From Petrolisthes cinctipes (lineage: Eukaryota > Arthropoda > Malacostraca > Decapoda > Porcellanidae), in assembly GCA_033782935.1 (NCBI GenBank), contig JAWQEG010000283.1, forward strand, positions 2,294,001-2,358,000: 64,000 nucleotides of DNA, given 5' to 3'. Positions 12,993 to 27,661 of the stretch are shown here, in pieces; the stretch's first letter is position 1; each line of letters starts with the position of its first letter. The notes under the pieces were generated by a model. It was given only the letters and a program-made list of their open reading frames with translations, was not told where the DNA came from and did not search any database. The position numbers and the translations under genes were made by a program.

Positions 12993-15900
12993 GTGTTAGA
13001 GTATTTACAAAATACAGGCCAAAAACATACTGAAAATCGATCTTTTAGGTGCCCAAAAGTCGATACGTGCATGCATCTTCTGTACCCGTTTATATCTCAA
13101 ATTCTGGCCCTAAACACCCGAAAATTCGATATTTTGGGGTCCCAGAAGCGATCTGTACATGCCTACTCCGTGTTAGAGTATTTTCAAAATTCAGGCCCAG
13201 AACATGCTGAAAATCGATATTTTTGGTGCCCAAAGTCAATATGTGCATGTATCTTCTGTACCCGTTTATATCTCAAATTCAGGCTCAAAACACCCTAAAA
13301 TTCAATATTTTGGGGTCCCAGAAGCAATCTGTACATGCCTACTCAGTGCTAGAATATTTTCAAAATATAGGCTAAAAACATGCTAAAAATCGATCTTTTA
13401 GGTGCCAAAACGTCGATATCTCAAATTCAGTCCCAAAACACCCGAAAATTCGATATTTAGAGGTCCCTGAAGCGATCTGTACATGCCTATTCCGTGTTAG
13501 AGTATTTTCAAAATACAGGCTCAAAACATACTGAAAATCGATCTTTTAGGTGCACAAAAGTCGATATGTTCATGCATCTTCAGTTCCCGTTTATATCTCA
13601 AATTCAGGCTCAAAACACCCGAAAATTCAATATTTTGGGGTCCCAGAAGCAATCTGTACATGCCCACTCAGTGTTAGAGTATTTTCAAAATACAGGCCAA
13701 AAACATGCTGAAAATCGATATTTTAGATGCCCAAAGTCAATATATGCATGTATCTTCTGATCCCGTTTATATCTCAAATTCAGGCTCAAAACACCCGAAA
13801 ATTCAATATTTTGGGGTCCCAGAAGCAATCTGTACATGCCTACACAGTGCTAGAATATTTTCAAAATATAGGCTAAAAACATGCTAAAAATCGACATTTT
13901 AGGTGCCAAAAAATCGATATCTCAAATTCAGTCCCAAAACACCCGAAAATTCGATATTTAGAGGTCCCAGAAGGTAACTGTACATGCCTACTCCGTGTTA
14001 GAGTATTTTCAAAATACAAGCCAAAAACATACTGAAAATCGATCTTTTAGGTGCCCAAACGTCGATATGTGCATGCATCTTCTGTACCCGTTTATATCTC
14101 AAATTCTGGCCCTAAACACCCGAAAATTCGATATTTTGGGGTCCCAGAAGCGATCTGTACATGCCTACTCCGTGTTAGAGTATTTTCAAAATTCAGGCCC
14201 AAAACATGCTGAAAATCGATATTTTAGATGCCCAAAGTCAATATGTGCATGTATCTTCTGTACCCGTTTATATCTCAAATTCAGGCTCAAAACACTCGAA
14301 AATTCAATATTTTGGGGTCCCAGAAGCAACCTGTACATGCCTACACAGTGCTAGAATATTTTCAAAATATAGGCTAAAAACATGCTAAAAATCGACATTT
14401 TAGGTGCCAAAAAATCGATATCTCAAATTCAGTCCCAAAACACCCTAAAATTCGATATTTAGAGGTCCCAGAAGGTATCTGTACATGCCTACTCTGTGTT
14501 AGAGTATTTACAAAATACAGGCCAAAAACATACTGAAAATCGATCTTTTAGGTGCCCAAAAGTCGATACGTGCATGCATCTTCTGTACCCGTTTATATCT
14601 CAAATTCTGGCCCTAAACAACCGAAAATTCGATATTTTGGGGTCCCAGAAGCGATCTGTACATGCCTACTCCGTGTTAGAGTATTTTCAAAATTCAGGCC
14701 CAGAACATGCTGAAAATCGATATTTTTGGTGCCCAAAGTCAATATGTGCATGTATCTTCTGTACCCGTTTATATCTCAAATTCAGGCTCAAAACACCCTA
14801 AAATTCAATATTTTGGGGTCCCAGAAGCAATCTGTACATGCCTACTCAGTGCTAGAATATTTTCAAAATATAGGCTAAAAACATGCTAAAAATCGATCTT
14901 TTAGGTGCCAAAACGTCGATATCTCAAATTCAGTCCCAAAACACCCGAAAATTCGATATTTAGAGGTCCCTGAAGCGATCTGTACATGCCTATTCCGTGT
15001 TAGAGTATTTTCAAAATACATGCTCAAAACATACTGAAAATCGATCTTTTAGGTGCACAAAAGTCGATATGTTCATGCATCTTCAGTTCCCGTTTATATC
15101 TCAAATTCAGGCTCAAAACACCCGAAAATTCAATATTTTGGGGTCCCAGAAGCAATCTGTACATGCCTACTCAGTGTTAGAGTATTTTCAAAATACAGGC
15201 CAAAAACATGCTGAAAATCGATATTTTAGATGCCCAAAGTCAATATATGCATGTATCTTCTGTACCCGTTTATATCTCAAATTCAGGCTCAAAACACCCG
15301 AAAATTCAATATTTTGGGGTCCCAGAAGCAATCTGTACATGCCTACACAGTGCTAGAATATTTTCAAAATATAGGCTAAAAACATGCTAAAAATCGACAT
15401 TTTAGGTGCCAAAAAATCGATATCTCAAATTCAGTCCCAAAACACCCGAAAATTCGATATTTAGAGGTCCCAGAAGGTATCTGTACATGCCTACTCTGTG
15501 TTAGAGTATTTACAAAATACAGGCCAAAAACATACTGAAAATCGATCTTTTAGGTGACCAAAAGTCGATACGTGCATGCATCTTCTGTACCCGTTTATAT
15601 CTCAAATTCTGGCCCTAAACAACCGAAAATTCGATATTTTGGGGTCCCAGAAGCGATCTGTACATGCCTACTCCGTGTTAGAGTATTTTCAAAATTCAGG
15701 CCCAGAACATGCTGAAAATCGATATTTTTGGTGCCCAAAGTCAATGTGTGCATGTATCTTCTGTACCCGTTTATATCTCAAATTCAGGCTCAAAACACCC
15801 GAAAATTCAATATTTTGGGGTCCCAGAAGCAATCTGTACATGCCTACTCAGTGCTAGAATATTTTCAAAATATAGGCTAAAAACATGCTAAAAATCGATC

Positions 15901-18900
15901 TTTTAGGTGCCAAAAAGTCGATATCTCAAATTCAGTCCCAAAACACCCGAAAATTCGATATTTAGAGGTCCCTGAAGCGATCTGTACATGCCTATTCCGT
16001 GTTAGAGTTTTTTCAAAATACATGCTCAAAACATACTGAAAATCGATCTTTTAGGTGCACAAAAGTCGATATGTTCATGCATCTTCAGTTCCCGTTTATA
16101 TCTCAAATTCAGGCTCAAAACACCCGAAAATTCAATATTTTGGGGTCCCAGAAGCAATCTGTACATGCCTACTCAGTGTTAGAGTATTTTCAAAATACAG
16201 GCCAAAAACATGCTGAAAATCGATATTTTAGATGCCCAAAGTCAATATATGCATGTATCTTCTGTACCCGTTTATATCTCAAATTCAGGCTCAAAACACC
16301 CGAAAATTCAATATTTTGGGGTCCCAGAAGCAATCTGTACATGCCTACACAGTGCTAGAATATTTTCAAAATATAGGCTAAAAACATGCTAAAAATCGAC
16401 ATTTTAGGTGCCAAAAAATCGATATCTCAAATTCAGTCCCAAAACACCCGAAAATTCGATATTTAGAGGTCCCAGAAGGTATCTGTACATGCCTACTCCG
16501 TGTTAGAGTATTTTCAAAATACAAGCCAAAAACATACTGAAAATCGATCTTTTAGGTGCCCAAACGTCGATATGTGCATGCATCTTCTGTACCCGTTTAT
16601 ATCTCAAATTCTGGCCCTAAACACCCGAAAATTCGATATTTTGGGGTCCCAGAAGCGATCTGTACATGCCTACTCCGTGTTAGAGTATTTTCAAAATTCA
16701 GGCCCAAAACATGCTGAAAATCGATATTTTAGATGCCCAAAGTTAATATGTGCATGTATCTTCTGTACCCGTTTATATCTCAAATTCAGGCTCAAAACAC
16801 TCGAAAATTCAATATTTTGTGGTCCCAGAAGCAACCTGTACATGCCTACACAGTGCTAGAATATTTTCAAAATATAGGCTAAAACATGCTAAAAATCGAC
16901 ATTTTAGGTGCCAAAAAATCGATATCTCAAATTCAGTCCCAAAACACCCTAAAATTCGATATTTAGAGGTCCCAGAAGGTATCTGTACATGCCTACTCTG
17001 TGTTAGAGTATTTACAAAATACAGGCCAAAAACATACTGAAAATCGATCTTTTAGGTGCCCAAAAGTCGATACGTGCATGCATCTTCTGTACCCGTTTAT
17101 ATCTCAAATTCTGGCCCTAAACACCCGAAAATTCGATATTTTGGGGTCCCAGAAGCGATCTGTACATGCCTACTCCGTGTTAGAGTATTTTCAAAATTCA
17201 GGCCCAGAACATGCTGAAAATCGATATTTTTGGTGCCCAAAGTCAATGTGTGCATGTATCTTCTGTACCCGTTTATATCTCAAATTCAGGCTCAAAACAC
17301 CCGAAAATTCAATATTTTGGGGTCCCAGAAGCAATCTGTACATGCCTACTCAGTGCTAGAATATTTTCAAAATATAGGCTAAAAACATGCTAAAAATCGA
17401 TCTTTTAGGTGCCAAAAAGTCGATATCTCAAATTCAGTCCCAAAACACCCGAAAATTCGATATTTAGAGGTCCCTGAAGCGATATGTACATGCCTATTCC
17501 GTGTTAGAGTATTTTCAAAATACATGCTCAAAACATACTGAAAATCGATCTTTTAGGTGTACAAAAGTCGTATGTTCATGCATCTTCAGTTCCCGTTTAT
17601 ATCTCAAATTCAGGCTCAAAACACCCGAAAATTCAATATTTTGGGGTCCCAGAAGCAATCTGTACATGCCTACTCAGTGTTAGAGTATTTTCAAAATACA
17701 GGCCAAAAACATGCTGAAAATCGATATTTTAGATGCCCAAAGTCAATATATGCATGTATCTTCTGTACCCGTTTATATCTCAAATTCAGGCTCAAAACAC
17801 CCGAAAATTCAATATTTTGGGGTCCCAGAAGCAATCTGTACATGCCTACACAGTGCTAGAATATTTTCAAAATATAGGCTAAAAACATGCTAAAAATCGA
17901 CATTTTAGGTGCCAAAAAATCGATATCTCAAATTCAGTCCCAAAACACCCGAAAATTCGATATTTAGAGGTCCCAGAAGGTATCTGTACATGCCTACTCC
18001 GTGTTAGAGTATTTTCAAAATACAAGCCAAAAACATACTGAAAATCGATGTTTTAGGTGCCCAAAAAGTCGATATGTGCATGCATCTTCTGTACCCGTTT
18101 ATATCTCAAATTCTGGCCCTAAACACCCGAAAATTCGATATTTTGGGGTCCCAGAAGCGATCTGTACATGCCTACTCCGTGTTAGAGTATTTTCAAAATT
18201 CAGGCCCAAAACATGCTGAAAATCGATATTTTAGATGCCCAAAGTCAATATGTGCATGTATCTTCTGTACCCGTTTATATCTCAAATTCAGGCTCAAAAC
18301 ACTCGAAAATTCAATATTTTGGGGTCCCAGAAGCAACCTGTACATGCCTACACAGTGCTAGAATATTTTCAAAATATAGGCTAAAAACATGCTAAAAATC
18401 GACATTTTAGGTGCCAAAAAATCGATATCTCAAATTCAGTCCCAAAACACCCTAAAATTCGATATTTAGAGGTCCCAGAAGGTATCTGTACATGCCTACT
18501 CTGTGTTAGAGTATTTACAAAATACAGGCCAAAAACATACTGAAAATCGATCTTTTAGGTGCCCAAAAGTCGATACGTGCATGCATCTTCTGTACCCGTT
18601 TATATCTCAAATTCTGGCCCTAAACAACCGAAAATTCGATATTTTGGGGTCCCAGAAGCGATCTGTACATGCCTACTACGTGTTAGAGTATTTTCAAAAT
18701 TCAGGCTCAGAACATGCTGAAAATCGATATTTTTGGTGCCCAAAGTCAATGTGTGCATGTATCTTCTGTACCCGTTTATATCTCAAATTCAGGCTCAAAA
18801 CACCCGAAAATTCAATATTTTGGGGTCCCAGAAGCAATCTGTACATGCCTACTCAGTGCTAGAATATTTTCAAAATATAGGCTAAAAACATGCTAAAAAT

Positions 18901-19003
18901 CGATCTTTTAGGTGCCAAAAAGTCGATATCTCAAATTCAGTCCGAAAACACCCGAAAATTCGATATTTAGAGGTCCCTGAAGCGATCTGTACATGCCTAT
19001 TCC
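12993..19003. repeat. 1,503-bp super-repeat of trimer subtypes X-Y-Z
   Basis: Trimer starts and subtypes: 12993 X, 13494 Y, 13995 Z, 14496 X, 14997 Y, 15498 X, 15999 Y, 16500 Z, 17000 X, 17501 Y, 18001 Z, 18503 X. X has GTATTTACAAAATAC, GATACGTGC and, in B, CCCAGAACATGC. Y has GATATGTTCATGC, CAGTTCCCG and, in B', CAATATATGCATG. Z has CAAGCCAAAAAC, AAACACTCGAAAA and AGCAACCTGT. The cycle of nine monomers repeats four times, with one Z missing after 14997. Single-base losses give 500-bp blocks at 16500 and 17501. One extra A gives 502 bp at 18001, and that block also has GATGTTTTAGG. Confidence 0.92.
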
Positions 19004-22000
19004 GTGTTAGAGTATTTTCAAAATACATGCTCAAAACATACTGAAAATCGATCTTTTAGGTGCACAAAAGTCGATATGTTCATGCATCTTCAGTTCCCGT
19101 TTATATCTCAAATTCAGGCTCAAAACACCCGAAAATTCAATATTTTGGGGTCCCAGAAGCAATCTGTACATGCCTACTCAGTGTTAGAGTATTTTCAAAA
19201 TACAGGCCAAAAACATGCTGAAAATCGATATTTTAGATGCCCAAAGTCAATATATGCATGTATCTTCTGTACCCGTTTATATCTCAAATTCAGGCTCAAA
19301 ACACCCGAAAATTCAATATTTTGGGGTCCCAGAAGCAATCTGTACATGCCTACACAGTGCTAGAATATTTTCAAAATATAGGCTAAAAACATGCTAAAAA
19401 TCGACATTTTAGGTGCCAAAAAATCGATATCTCAAATTCAGTCCCAAAACACCCGAAAATTCGATATTTAGAGGTCCCAGAAGGTATCTGTACATGCCTA
19501 CTCCGTGTTAGAGTATTTTCAAAATACAAGCCAAAAACATACTGAAAATCGATCTTTTAGGTGCCCAAACGTCGATATGTGCATGCATCTTCTGTACCCG
19601 TTTATATCTCAAATTCTGGCCCTAAACACCCGAAAATTCGATATTTTGGGGTTCCAGAAGCGATCTGTACATGCATACTCCGTGTTAGAGTATTTTCAAA
19701 ATTCAGGCCCAAAATATGCTGAAAATCGATATTTTAGATGCCCAAAGTCAATATGTGCATGTATCTTCTGTACCCGTTTATATCTCAAATTCAGGCTCAA
19801 AACACTCGAAAATTCAATATTTTGGGGTCCCAGAAGCAACCTGTACATGCCTACACAGTGCTAGAATATTTTTAAAATATAGGCTAAAAACATGCTAAAA
19901 ATCGACATTTTAGGTGCCAAAAAATCGATATCTCAAATTCAGTCCCAAAACACCCTAAAATTCGATATTTAGAGGTCCCAGAAGGTATCTGTACATGCCT
20001 ACTCTGTGTTAAAGTATTTACAAAATACAGGCCAAAAACATACTGAAAATCGATCTTTTAGGTGCCCAAAAGTCGATACGTGCATGCATCTTCTGTACCC
20101 GTTTATATCTCAAATTCTGGCCCTAAACACCCGAAAATTCGATATTTTGGGGTCCCAGAAGCGATCTGTACATGCCTACTCCGTGTTAGAGTATTTTCAA
20201 AATTCAGGCCCAGAACATGCTGAAAATCGATATTTTTGGTGCCCAAAGTCAATGTGTGCATGTATCTTCTGTACCCGTTTATATCTCAAATTCAGGCTCA
20301 AAACACCCGAAAATTCAATATTTTGGGGTCCCAGAAGCAATCTGTACATGCCTACTCAGTGCTAGAATATTTTCAAAATATAGGCTAAAAACATGCTAAA
20401 AATCGATCTTTTAGGTGCCAAAAAGTCGATATCTCAAATTCAGTCCCAAACACCCGAAAATTCGATATTTAGGGGTCCCAGAAGCGATCTGTACATGCCT
20501 ACTCCGTGTTAGAGTATTTTCAAAATACATGCTCAAAACATACTGAAAATCGATCTTTTAGGTGCACAAAAGTCGATATGTGCATGCATCTTCAGTACCC
20601 GTTTATATCTCAAATTCAGGCTCAAAACACCCGAAAATTCAATATTTTGGGGTCCCAGAAGCAATCTGTACATGCCTACACAGTGCTAGAATATTTTCAA
20701 AATATAGGCTAAAAACATGCTAAAAATCGACATTTTAGGTGCCAAAAAATCGATATCTCAAATTCAGTCCCAAAACACCCTAAAATTCGATATTTAGAGG
20801 TCCCAGAAGGTATCTGTACATGCCTACTCTGTGTTAGAGTATTTACAAAATACAGGCCAAAAATATACTGAAAATCGATCTTTTAGGTGCCCAAAAGTCG
20901 ATACGTGCATGCATCTTCTGTACCCGTTTATATCTCAAATTCTGGCCCTAAACACCCGAAAATTCAATATTTTGGGGTCCCAGAAGCGATCTGTACATGC
21001 CTACTCCGTGTTAGAGTATTTTCAACATTCAGGCCCAGAACATGCTGAAAATCGATATTTTTGGTGCCCAAAGTCAATGTGTGCATGTATCTTCTGTACC
21101 CGTTTATATCTCAAATTCAGGCTAAAAACACCAGAAAATTCAATATTTTGGGGTCCTAGAAGCAATCTGTAAATGCCTACTCAGTGCTAGAATATTTTCA
21201 AAATATAGGCTAAAAACATGCTAAAAATCGATCTTTTAGGTGCCAAAAAGTCGATATCTCAAATTCAGTCCCAAACACCCGAAAATTCGATATTTAGGGG
21301 TCCCAGAAGCGATCTGTACATGCCTAGTCCGTGTTAGAGTATTTTCAAAATACATGCTCAAAACATACTGAAAAACGATCTTTTAGGTGCACAAAAGTCG
21401 ATATGTGCATGCATCTTCAGTACCCGTTTATATCTCAAATTCAGGCTCAAAACACAAGAAAATTCAATATTTTGGGGTCCCAGAAGCAATCTGTACATGC
21501 CTACTCCGTTTTAGAGTATTTTCAAAATTCAGGCCCAGAACATGCTGAAAATCGATATTTTTGGTGCCCAAAGTCAATGTGTGCATGTATCTTCTGTACC
21601 CGTTTATATCTCAAATTCAGGCTAAAAACACCCGAAAATTCAATATTTTGGGGTCCCAGAAGCAATCTGTACATGCCTACTCAGTGCTAGAATATTTTCA
21701 AAATATAGGCTAAAAACATGCTAAAAATCGATCTTTTAGGTGCCAAAAAGTCGATATCTCAAATTCAGTCCCAAACACCTGAAAATTCGATATTTAGGGG
21801 TCCCAGAAGCGATCTGTACATGCCTACTCCGTGTTAGAGTATTTTCAAAATACATGCTCAAAACATACTGAAAATCGATCTTTTAGGTGCACAAAAGTCG
21901 ATATGTGCATGCATCTTCAGTACCCGTTTATATCTCAAATTCAGGCTCAAAACACCCGAAAATTCAATATTTTGGGGTCCCAGAAGCAATCTGTACATGC

Positions 22001-23332
22001 CTACTCCGTTTTAGAGTATTTTCAAAATTCAGGCCCAAAACATGCTGAAAATCGATATTTTTGGTGCCCAAAGTCAATATGTGCATATATCTTCTGTACA
22101 CGTTTATATCTCAAATTCAGGCTCAAAACACCCGAAAATTCAATATTTTGGGGTCCCAGAAGCAATCTGTACATGCCTACTCAGTGTTAGAGTATTTTCA
22201 AAATATAGGCTAAAAACATGCTAAAAATCGACATTTTAGGTGCCAAAAAATCGATATCTCAAATTCAGTCCCAAAACACCCTAAAATTCGATATTTAGAG
22301 GTCCCAGAAGGTATCTGTACATGCCTACTCTGTGTTAGAGTATTTACAAAATACAGGCCAAAAACATACTGAAAATCGATCTTTTAGGTGCCCAAACGTC
22401 GATATGTGCATGCATCTTCTGTATCCGTTTATATCTCAAATTCTGGCCCTAAACACCCGAAAATTCGATATTTTGGGGTCCCAGAAGCGATCTGTACATG
22501 CCTACTCCGTGTTAGAGTATTTTCAAAATTCAGGCCCAAAACATGCTGAAAATCGATATTTTAGATGCCCAAAGTCAATATGTGCATGTATCTTCTGTAC
22601 CCGTTTATATCTCAAATTCAGGCTCAAAACACTCGAAAATTCAATATTTTGGGGTCCCAGAAGCAACCTGTACATGCCTACACAGTGCTAGAATATTTTC
22701 AAAATATAGGCTAAAACATGCTAAAAATCGACATTTTAGGTGCCAAAAAATCGATATCTCAAATTCAGTCCCAAAACACCCTAAAATTCGATATTTAGAG
22801 GTCCCAGAAGGTATCTGTACATGCCTACTCTGTGTTAGAGTATTTACAAAATACAGGCCAAAAACATACTGAAAATCGATCTTTTAGGTGCCCAAAAGTC
22901 GATACGTGCATGCATCTTCTGTACCCGTTTATATCTCAAATTCTGGCCCTAAACACCCGAAAATTCGATATTTTGGGGTCCCAGAAGCGATCTGTACATG
23001 CCTACTCCGTGTTAGAGTATTTTCAAAATTCAGGCCCAGAACATGCTGAAAATCGATATTTTTGGTGCCCAAAGTCAATGTGTGCATGTATCTTCTGTAC
23101 CCGTTTATATCTCAAATTCAGGCTCAAAACACCCGAAAATTCAATATTTTGGGGTCCCAGAAGCAATCTGTACATGCCTACTCAGTGCTAGAATATTTTC
23201 AAAATATAGGCTAAAAACATGCTAAAAATCGATCTTTTAGGTGCCAAAAAGTCGATATCTCAAATTCAGTCCCAAAACACCCGAAAATTCGATATTTAGA
23301 GGTCCCTGAAGCGATCTGTACATGCCTATTCC
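19004..23332. repeat. 4,329-bp super-repeat, copy 1
   Basis: Nine blocks of 26 monomers: 19004 Y, 19505 Z, 20006 X, 20506 (325, A2-C1), 20831 X, 21331 and 21831 (500 each, A2 with X-like or ordinary B), 22332 (X/Z hybrid A) and 22832 X. The copy is marked by GGGGTTCCAG at 19649, CTGTGTTAAAGTATTTAC at 20003 and CTCCGTTTTAGAG at 21505 and 22006, all repeated exactly 4,329 bp downstream. Bases seen only in this copy include GCATACTCC at 19673 and CACCAGAAAATTC at 21128. Confidence 0.94.
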
Positions 23333-26300
23333 GTGTTAGAGTATTTTCAAAATACATGCTCAAAACATACTGAAAATCGATCTTTTAGGTGCACAAAAGT
23401 CGATATGTTCATGCATCTTCAGTTCCCGTTTATATCTCAAATTCAGGCTCAAAACACCCGAAAATTCAATATTTTGGGGTCCCAGAAGCAATCTGTACAT
23501 GCCTACTCAGTGTTAGAGTATTTTCAAAATACAGGCCAAAAACATGCTGAAAATCGATATTTTAGATGCCCAAAGTCAATATATGCATGTATCTTCTGTA
23601 CCCGTTTATATCTCAAATCCAGGCTCAAAACACCCGAAAATTCAATATTTTGGGGTCCCAGAAGCAATCTGTACATGCCTACACAGTGCTAGAATATTTT
23701 CAAAATATAGGCTAAAAACATGCTAAAAATCGACATTTTAGGTGCCAAAAAATCGATATCTCAAATTCAGTCCCAAAACACCCGAAAATTCGATATTTAG
23801 AGGTCCCAGAAGGTATCTGTACATGCCTACTCCGTGTTAGAGTATTTTCAAAATACAAGCCAAAAACATACTGAAAATCGATCTTTTAGGTGCCCAAACG
23901 TCGATATGTGCATGCATCTTCTGTACCCGTTTATATCTCAAATTCTGGCCCTAAACACCCGAAAATTCGATATTTTGGGGTTCCAGAAGCGATCTGTACA
24001 TGCCTACTCCGTGTTAGAGTATTTTCAAAATTCAGGCCCAAAATATGCTGAAAATCGATATTTTAGATGCCCAAAGTCAATATGTGCATGTATCTTCTGT
24101 ACCCGTTTATATCTCAAATTCAGGCTCAAAACACTCGAAAATTCAATATTTTGGGGTCCCAGAAGCAACCTGTACATGCCTACACAGTGCTAGAATATTT
24201 TTAAAATATAGGCTAAAAACATGCTAAAAATCGACATTTTAGGTGCCAAAAAATCGATATCTCAAATTCAGTCCCAAAACACCCTAAAATTCGATATTTA
24301 GAGGTCCCAGAAGGTATCTGTACATGCCTACTCTGTGTTAAAGTATTTACAAAATACAGGCCAAAAACATACTGAAAATCGATCTTTTAGGTGCCCAAAA
24401 GTCGATACGTGCATGCATCTTCTGTACCCGTTTATATCTCAAATTCTGGCCCTAAACACCCGAAAATTCGATATTTTGGGGTCCCAGAAGCGATCTGTAC
24501 ATGCCTACTCCGTGTTAGAGTATTTTCAAAATTCAGGCCCAGAACATGCTGAAAATCGATATTTTTGGTGCCCAAAGTCAATGTGTGCATGTATCTTCTG
24601 TACCCGTTTATATCTCAAATTCAGGCTCAAAACACCCGAAAATTCAATATTTTGGGGTCCCAGAAGCAATCTGTACATGCCTACTCAGTGCTAGAATATT
24701 TTCAAAATATAGGCTAAAAACATGCTAAAAATCGATCTTTTAGGTGCCAAAAAGTCGATATCTCAAATTCAGTCCCAAACACCCGAAAATTCGATATTTA
24801 GGGGTCCCAGAAGCGATCTGTACATGCCTACTCCGTGTTAGAGTATTTTCAAAATACATGCTCAAAACATACTGAAAATCGATCTTTTAGGTGCACAAAA
24901 GTCGATATGTGCATGCATCTTCAGTACCCGTTTATATCTCAAATTCAGGCTCAAAACACCCGAAAATTCAATATTTTGGGGTCCCAGAAGCAATCTGTAC
25001 ATGCCTACACAGTGCTAGAATATTTTCAAAATATAGGCTAAAAACATGCTAAAAATCGACATTTTAGGTGCCAAAAAATCGATATCTCAAATTCAGTCCC
25101 AAAACACCCTAAAATTCGATATTTAGAGGTCCCAGAAGGTATCTGTACATGCCTACTCTGTGTTAGAGTATTTACAAAATACAGGCCAAAAATATACTGA
25201 AAATCGATCTTTTAGGTGCCCAAAAGTCGTTACGTGCATGCATCTTCTGTACCCGTTTATATCTCAAATTCTGGCCCTAAACACCCGAAAATTCAATATT
25301 TTGGGGTCCCAGAAGCGATCTGTACATGCCTACTCCGTGTTAGAGTATTTTCAACATTCAGGCCCAGAACATGCTGAAAATCGATATTTTTGGTGCCCAA
25401 AGTCAATGTGTGCATGTATCTTCTGTACCCGTTTATATCTCAAATTCAGGCTAAAAACACCCGAAAATTCAATATTTTGGGGTCCTAGAAGCAATCTGTA
25501 AATGCCTACTCAGTGCTAGAATATTTTCAAAATATAGGCTAAAAACATGCTAAAAATCGATCTTTTAGGTGCCAAAAAGTCGATATCTCAAATTCAGTCC
25601 CAAACACCCGAAAATTCAATATTTTGGGGTCCCAGAAGCGATCTGTACATGCCTAGTCCGTGTTAGAGTATTTTCAAAATACATGCTCAAAACATACTGA
25701 AAAACGATCTTTTAGGTGCACAAAAGTCGATATGTGCATGCATCTTCAGTACCCGTTTATATCTCAAATTCAGGCTCAAAACACAAGAAAATTCAATATT
25801 TTGGGGTCCCAGAAGCAATCTGTACATGCCTACTCCGTTTTAGAGTATTTTCAAAATTCAGGCCCAGAACATGCTGAAAATCGATATTTTTGGTGCCCAA
25901 AGTCAATGTGTGCATGTATCTTCTGTACCCGTTTATATCTCAAATTCAGGCTAAAAACACCCGAAAATTCAATATTTTGGGGTCCCAGAAGCAATCTGTA
26001 CATGCCTACTCAGTGCTAGAATATTTTCAAAATATAGGCTAAAAACATGCTAAAAATCGATCTTTTAGGTGCCAAAAAGTCGATATCTCAAATTCAGTCC
26101 CAAACACCTGAAAATTCGATATTTAGGGGTCCCAGAAGCGATCTGTACATGCCTACTCCGTGTTAGAGTATTTTCAAAATACATGCTCAAAACATACTGA
26201 AAATCGATCTTTTAGGTGCACAAAAGTCGATATGTGCATGCATCTTCAGTACCCGTTTATATCTCAAATTCAGGCTCAAAACACCCGAAAATTCAATATT

Positions 26301-27661
26301 TTGGGGTCCCAGAAGCAATCTGTACATGCCTACTCCGTTTTAGAGTATTTTCAAAATTCAGGCCCAAAACATGCTGAAAATCGATATTTTTGGTGCCCAA
26401 AGTCAATATGTGCATATATCTTCTGTACACGTTTATATCTCAAATTCAGGCTCAAAACACCCGAAAATTCAATATTTTGGGGTCCCAGAAGCAATCTGTA
26501 CATGCCTACTCAGTGTTAGAGTATTTTCAAAATATAGGCTAAAAACATGCTAAAAATCGACATTTTAGGTGCCAAAAAATCGATATCTCAAATTCAGTCC
26601 CAAAACACCCTAAAATTCGATATTTAGAGGTCCCAGAAGGTATCTGTACATGCCTACTCTGTGTTAGAGTATTTACAAAATACAGGCCAAAAACATACTG
26701 AAAATCGATCTTTTAGGTGCCCAAACGTCGATATGTGCATGCATCTTCTGTATCCGTTTATATCTCAAATTCTGGCCCTAAACACCCGAAAATTCGATAT
26801 TTTGGGGTCCCAGAAGCGATCTGTACATGCCTACTCCGTGTTAGAGTATTTTCAAAATTCAGGCCCAAAACATGCTGAAAATCGATATTTTAGATGCCCA
26901 AAGTCAATATGTGCATGTATCTTCTGTACCCGTTTATATCTCAAATTCAGGCTCAAAACACTCGAAAATTCAATATTTTGGGGTCCCAGAAGCAACCTGT
27001 ACATGCCTACACAGTGCTAGAATATTTTCAAAATATAGGATAAAACATGCTAAAAATCGACATTTTAGGTGCCAAAAAATCGATATCTCAAATTCAGTCC
27101 CAAAACACCCTAAAATTCGATATTTAGAGGTCCCAGAAGGTATCTGTACATGCCTACTCTGTGTTAGAGTATTTACAAAATACAGGCCAAAAACATACTG
27201 AAAATCGATCTTTTAGGTGCCCAAAAGTCGATACGTGCATGCATCTTCTGTACCCGTTTATATCTCAAATTCTGGCCCTAAACACCCGAAAATTCGATAT
27301 TTTGGGGTCCCAGAAGCGATCTGTACATGCCTACTCCGTGTTAGAGTATTTTCAAAATTCAGGCCCAGAACATGCTGAAAATCGATATTTTTGGTGCCCA
27401 AAGTCAATGTGTGCATGTATCTTCTGTACCCGTTTATATCTCAAATTCAGGCTCAAAACACCCGAAAATTCAATATTTTGGGGTCCCAGAAGCAATCTGT
27501 ACATGCCTACTCAGTGCTAGAATATTTTCAAAATATAGGCTAAAAACATGCTAAAAATCGATCTTTTAGGTGCCAAAAAGTCGATATCTCAAATTCAGTC
27601 CCAAAACACCCGAAAATTCGATATTTAGAGGTCCCTGAAGCGATCTGTACATGCCTATTCC
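23333..27661. repeat. 4,329-bp super-repeat, copy 2
   Basis: Blocks start at 23333, 23834, 24335, 24835, 25160, 25660, 26160, 26661 and 27161, each 4,329 bp from its counterpart in copy 1. Differences noticed by eye are few: CAAATCCAGG near 23617, GTCGTTACGTGC near 25226, ATAGGATAAAACATG near 27036, and a small patch near 25618 where C2 has TTCAATATTTTGGGG instead of TTCGATATTTAGGGG. The patch looks like conversion from an A2 or B monomer. Confidence 0.94.
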
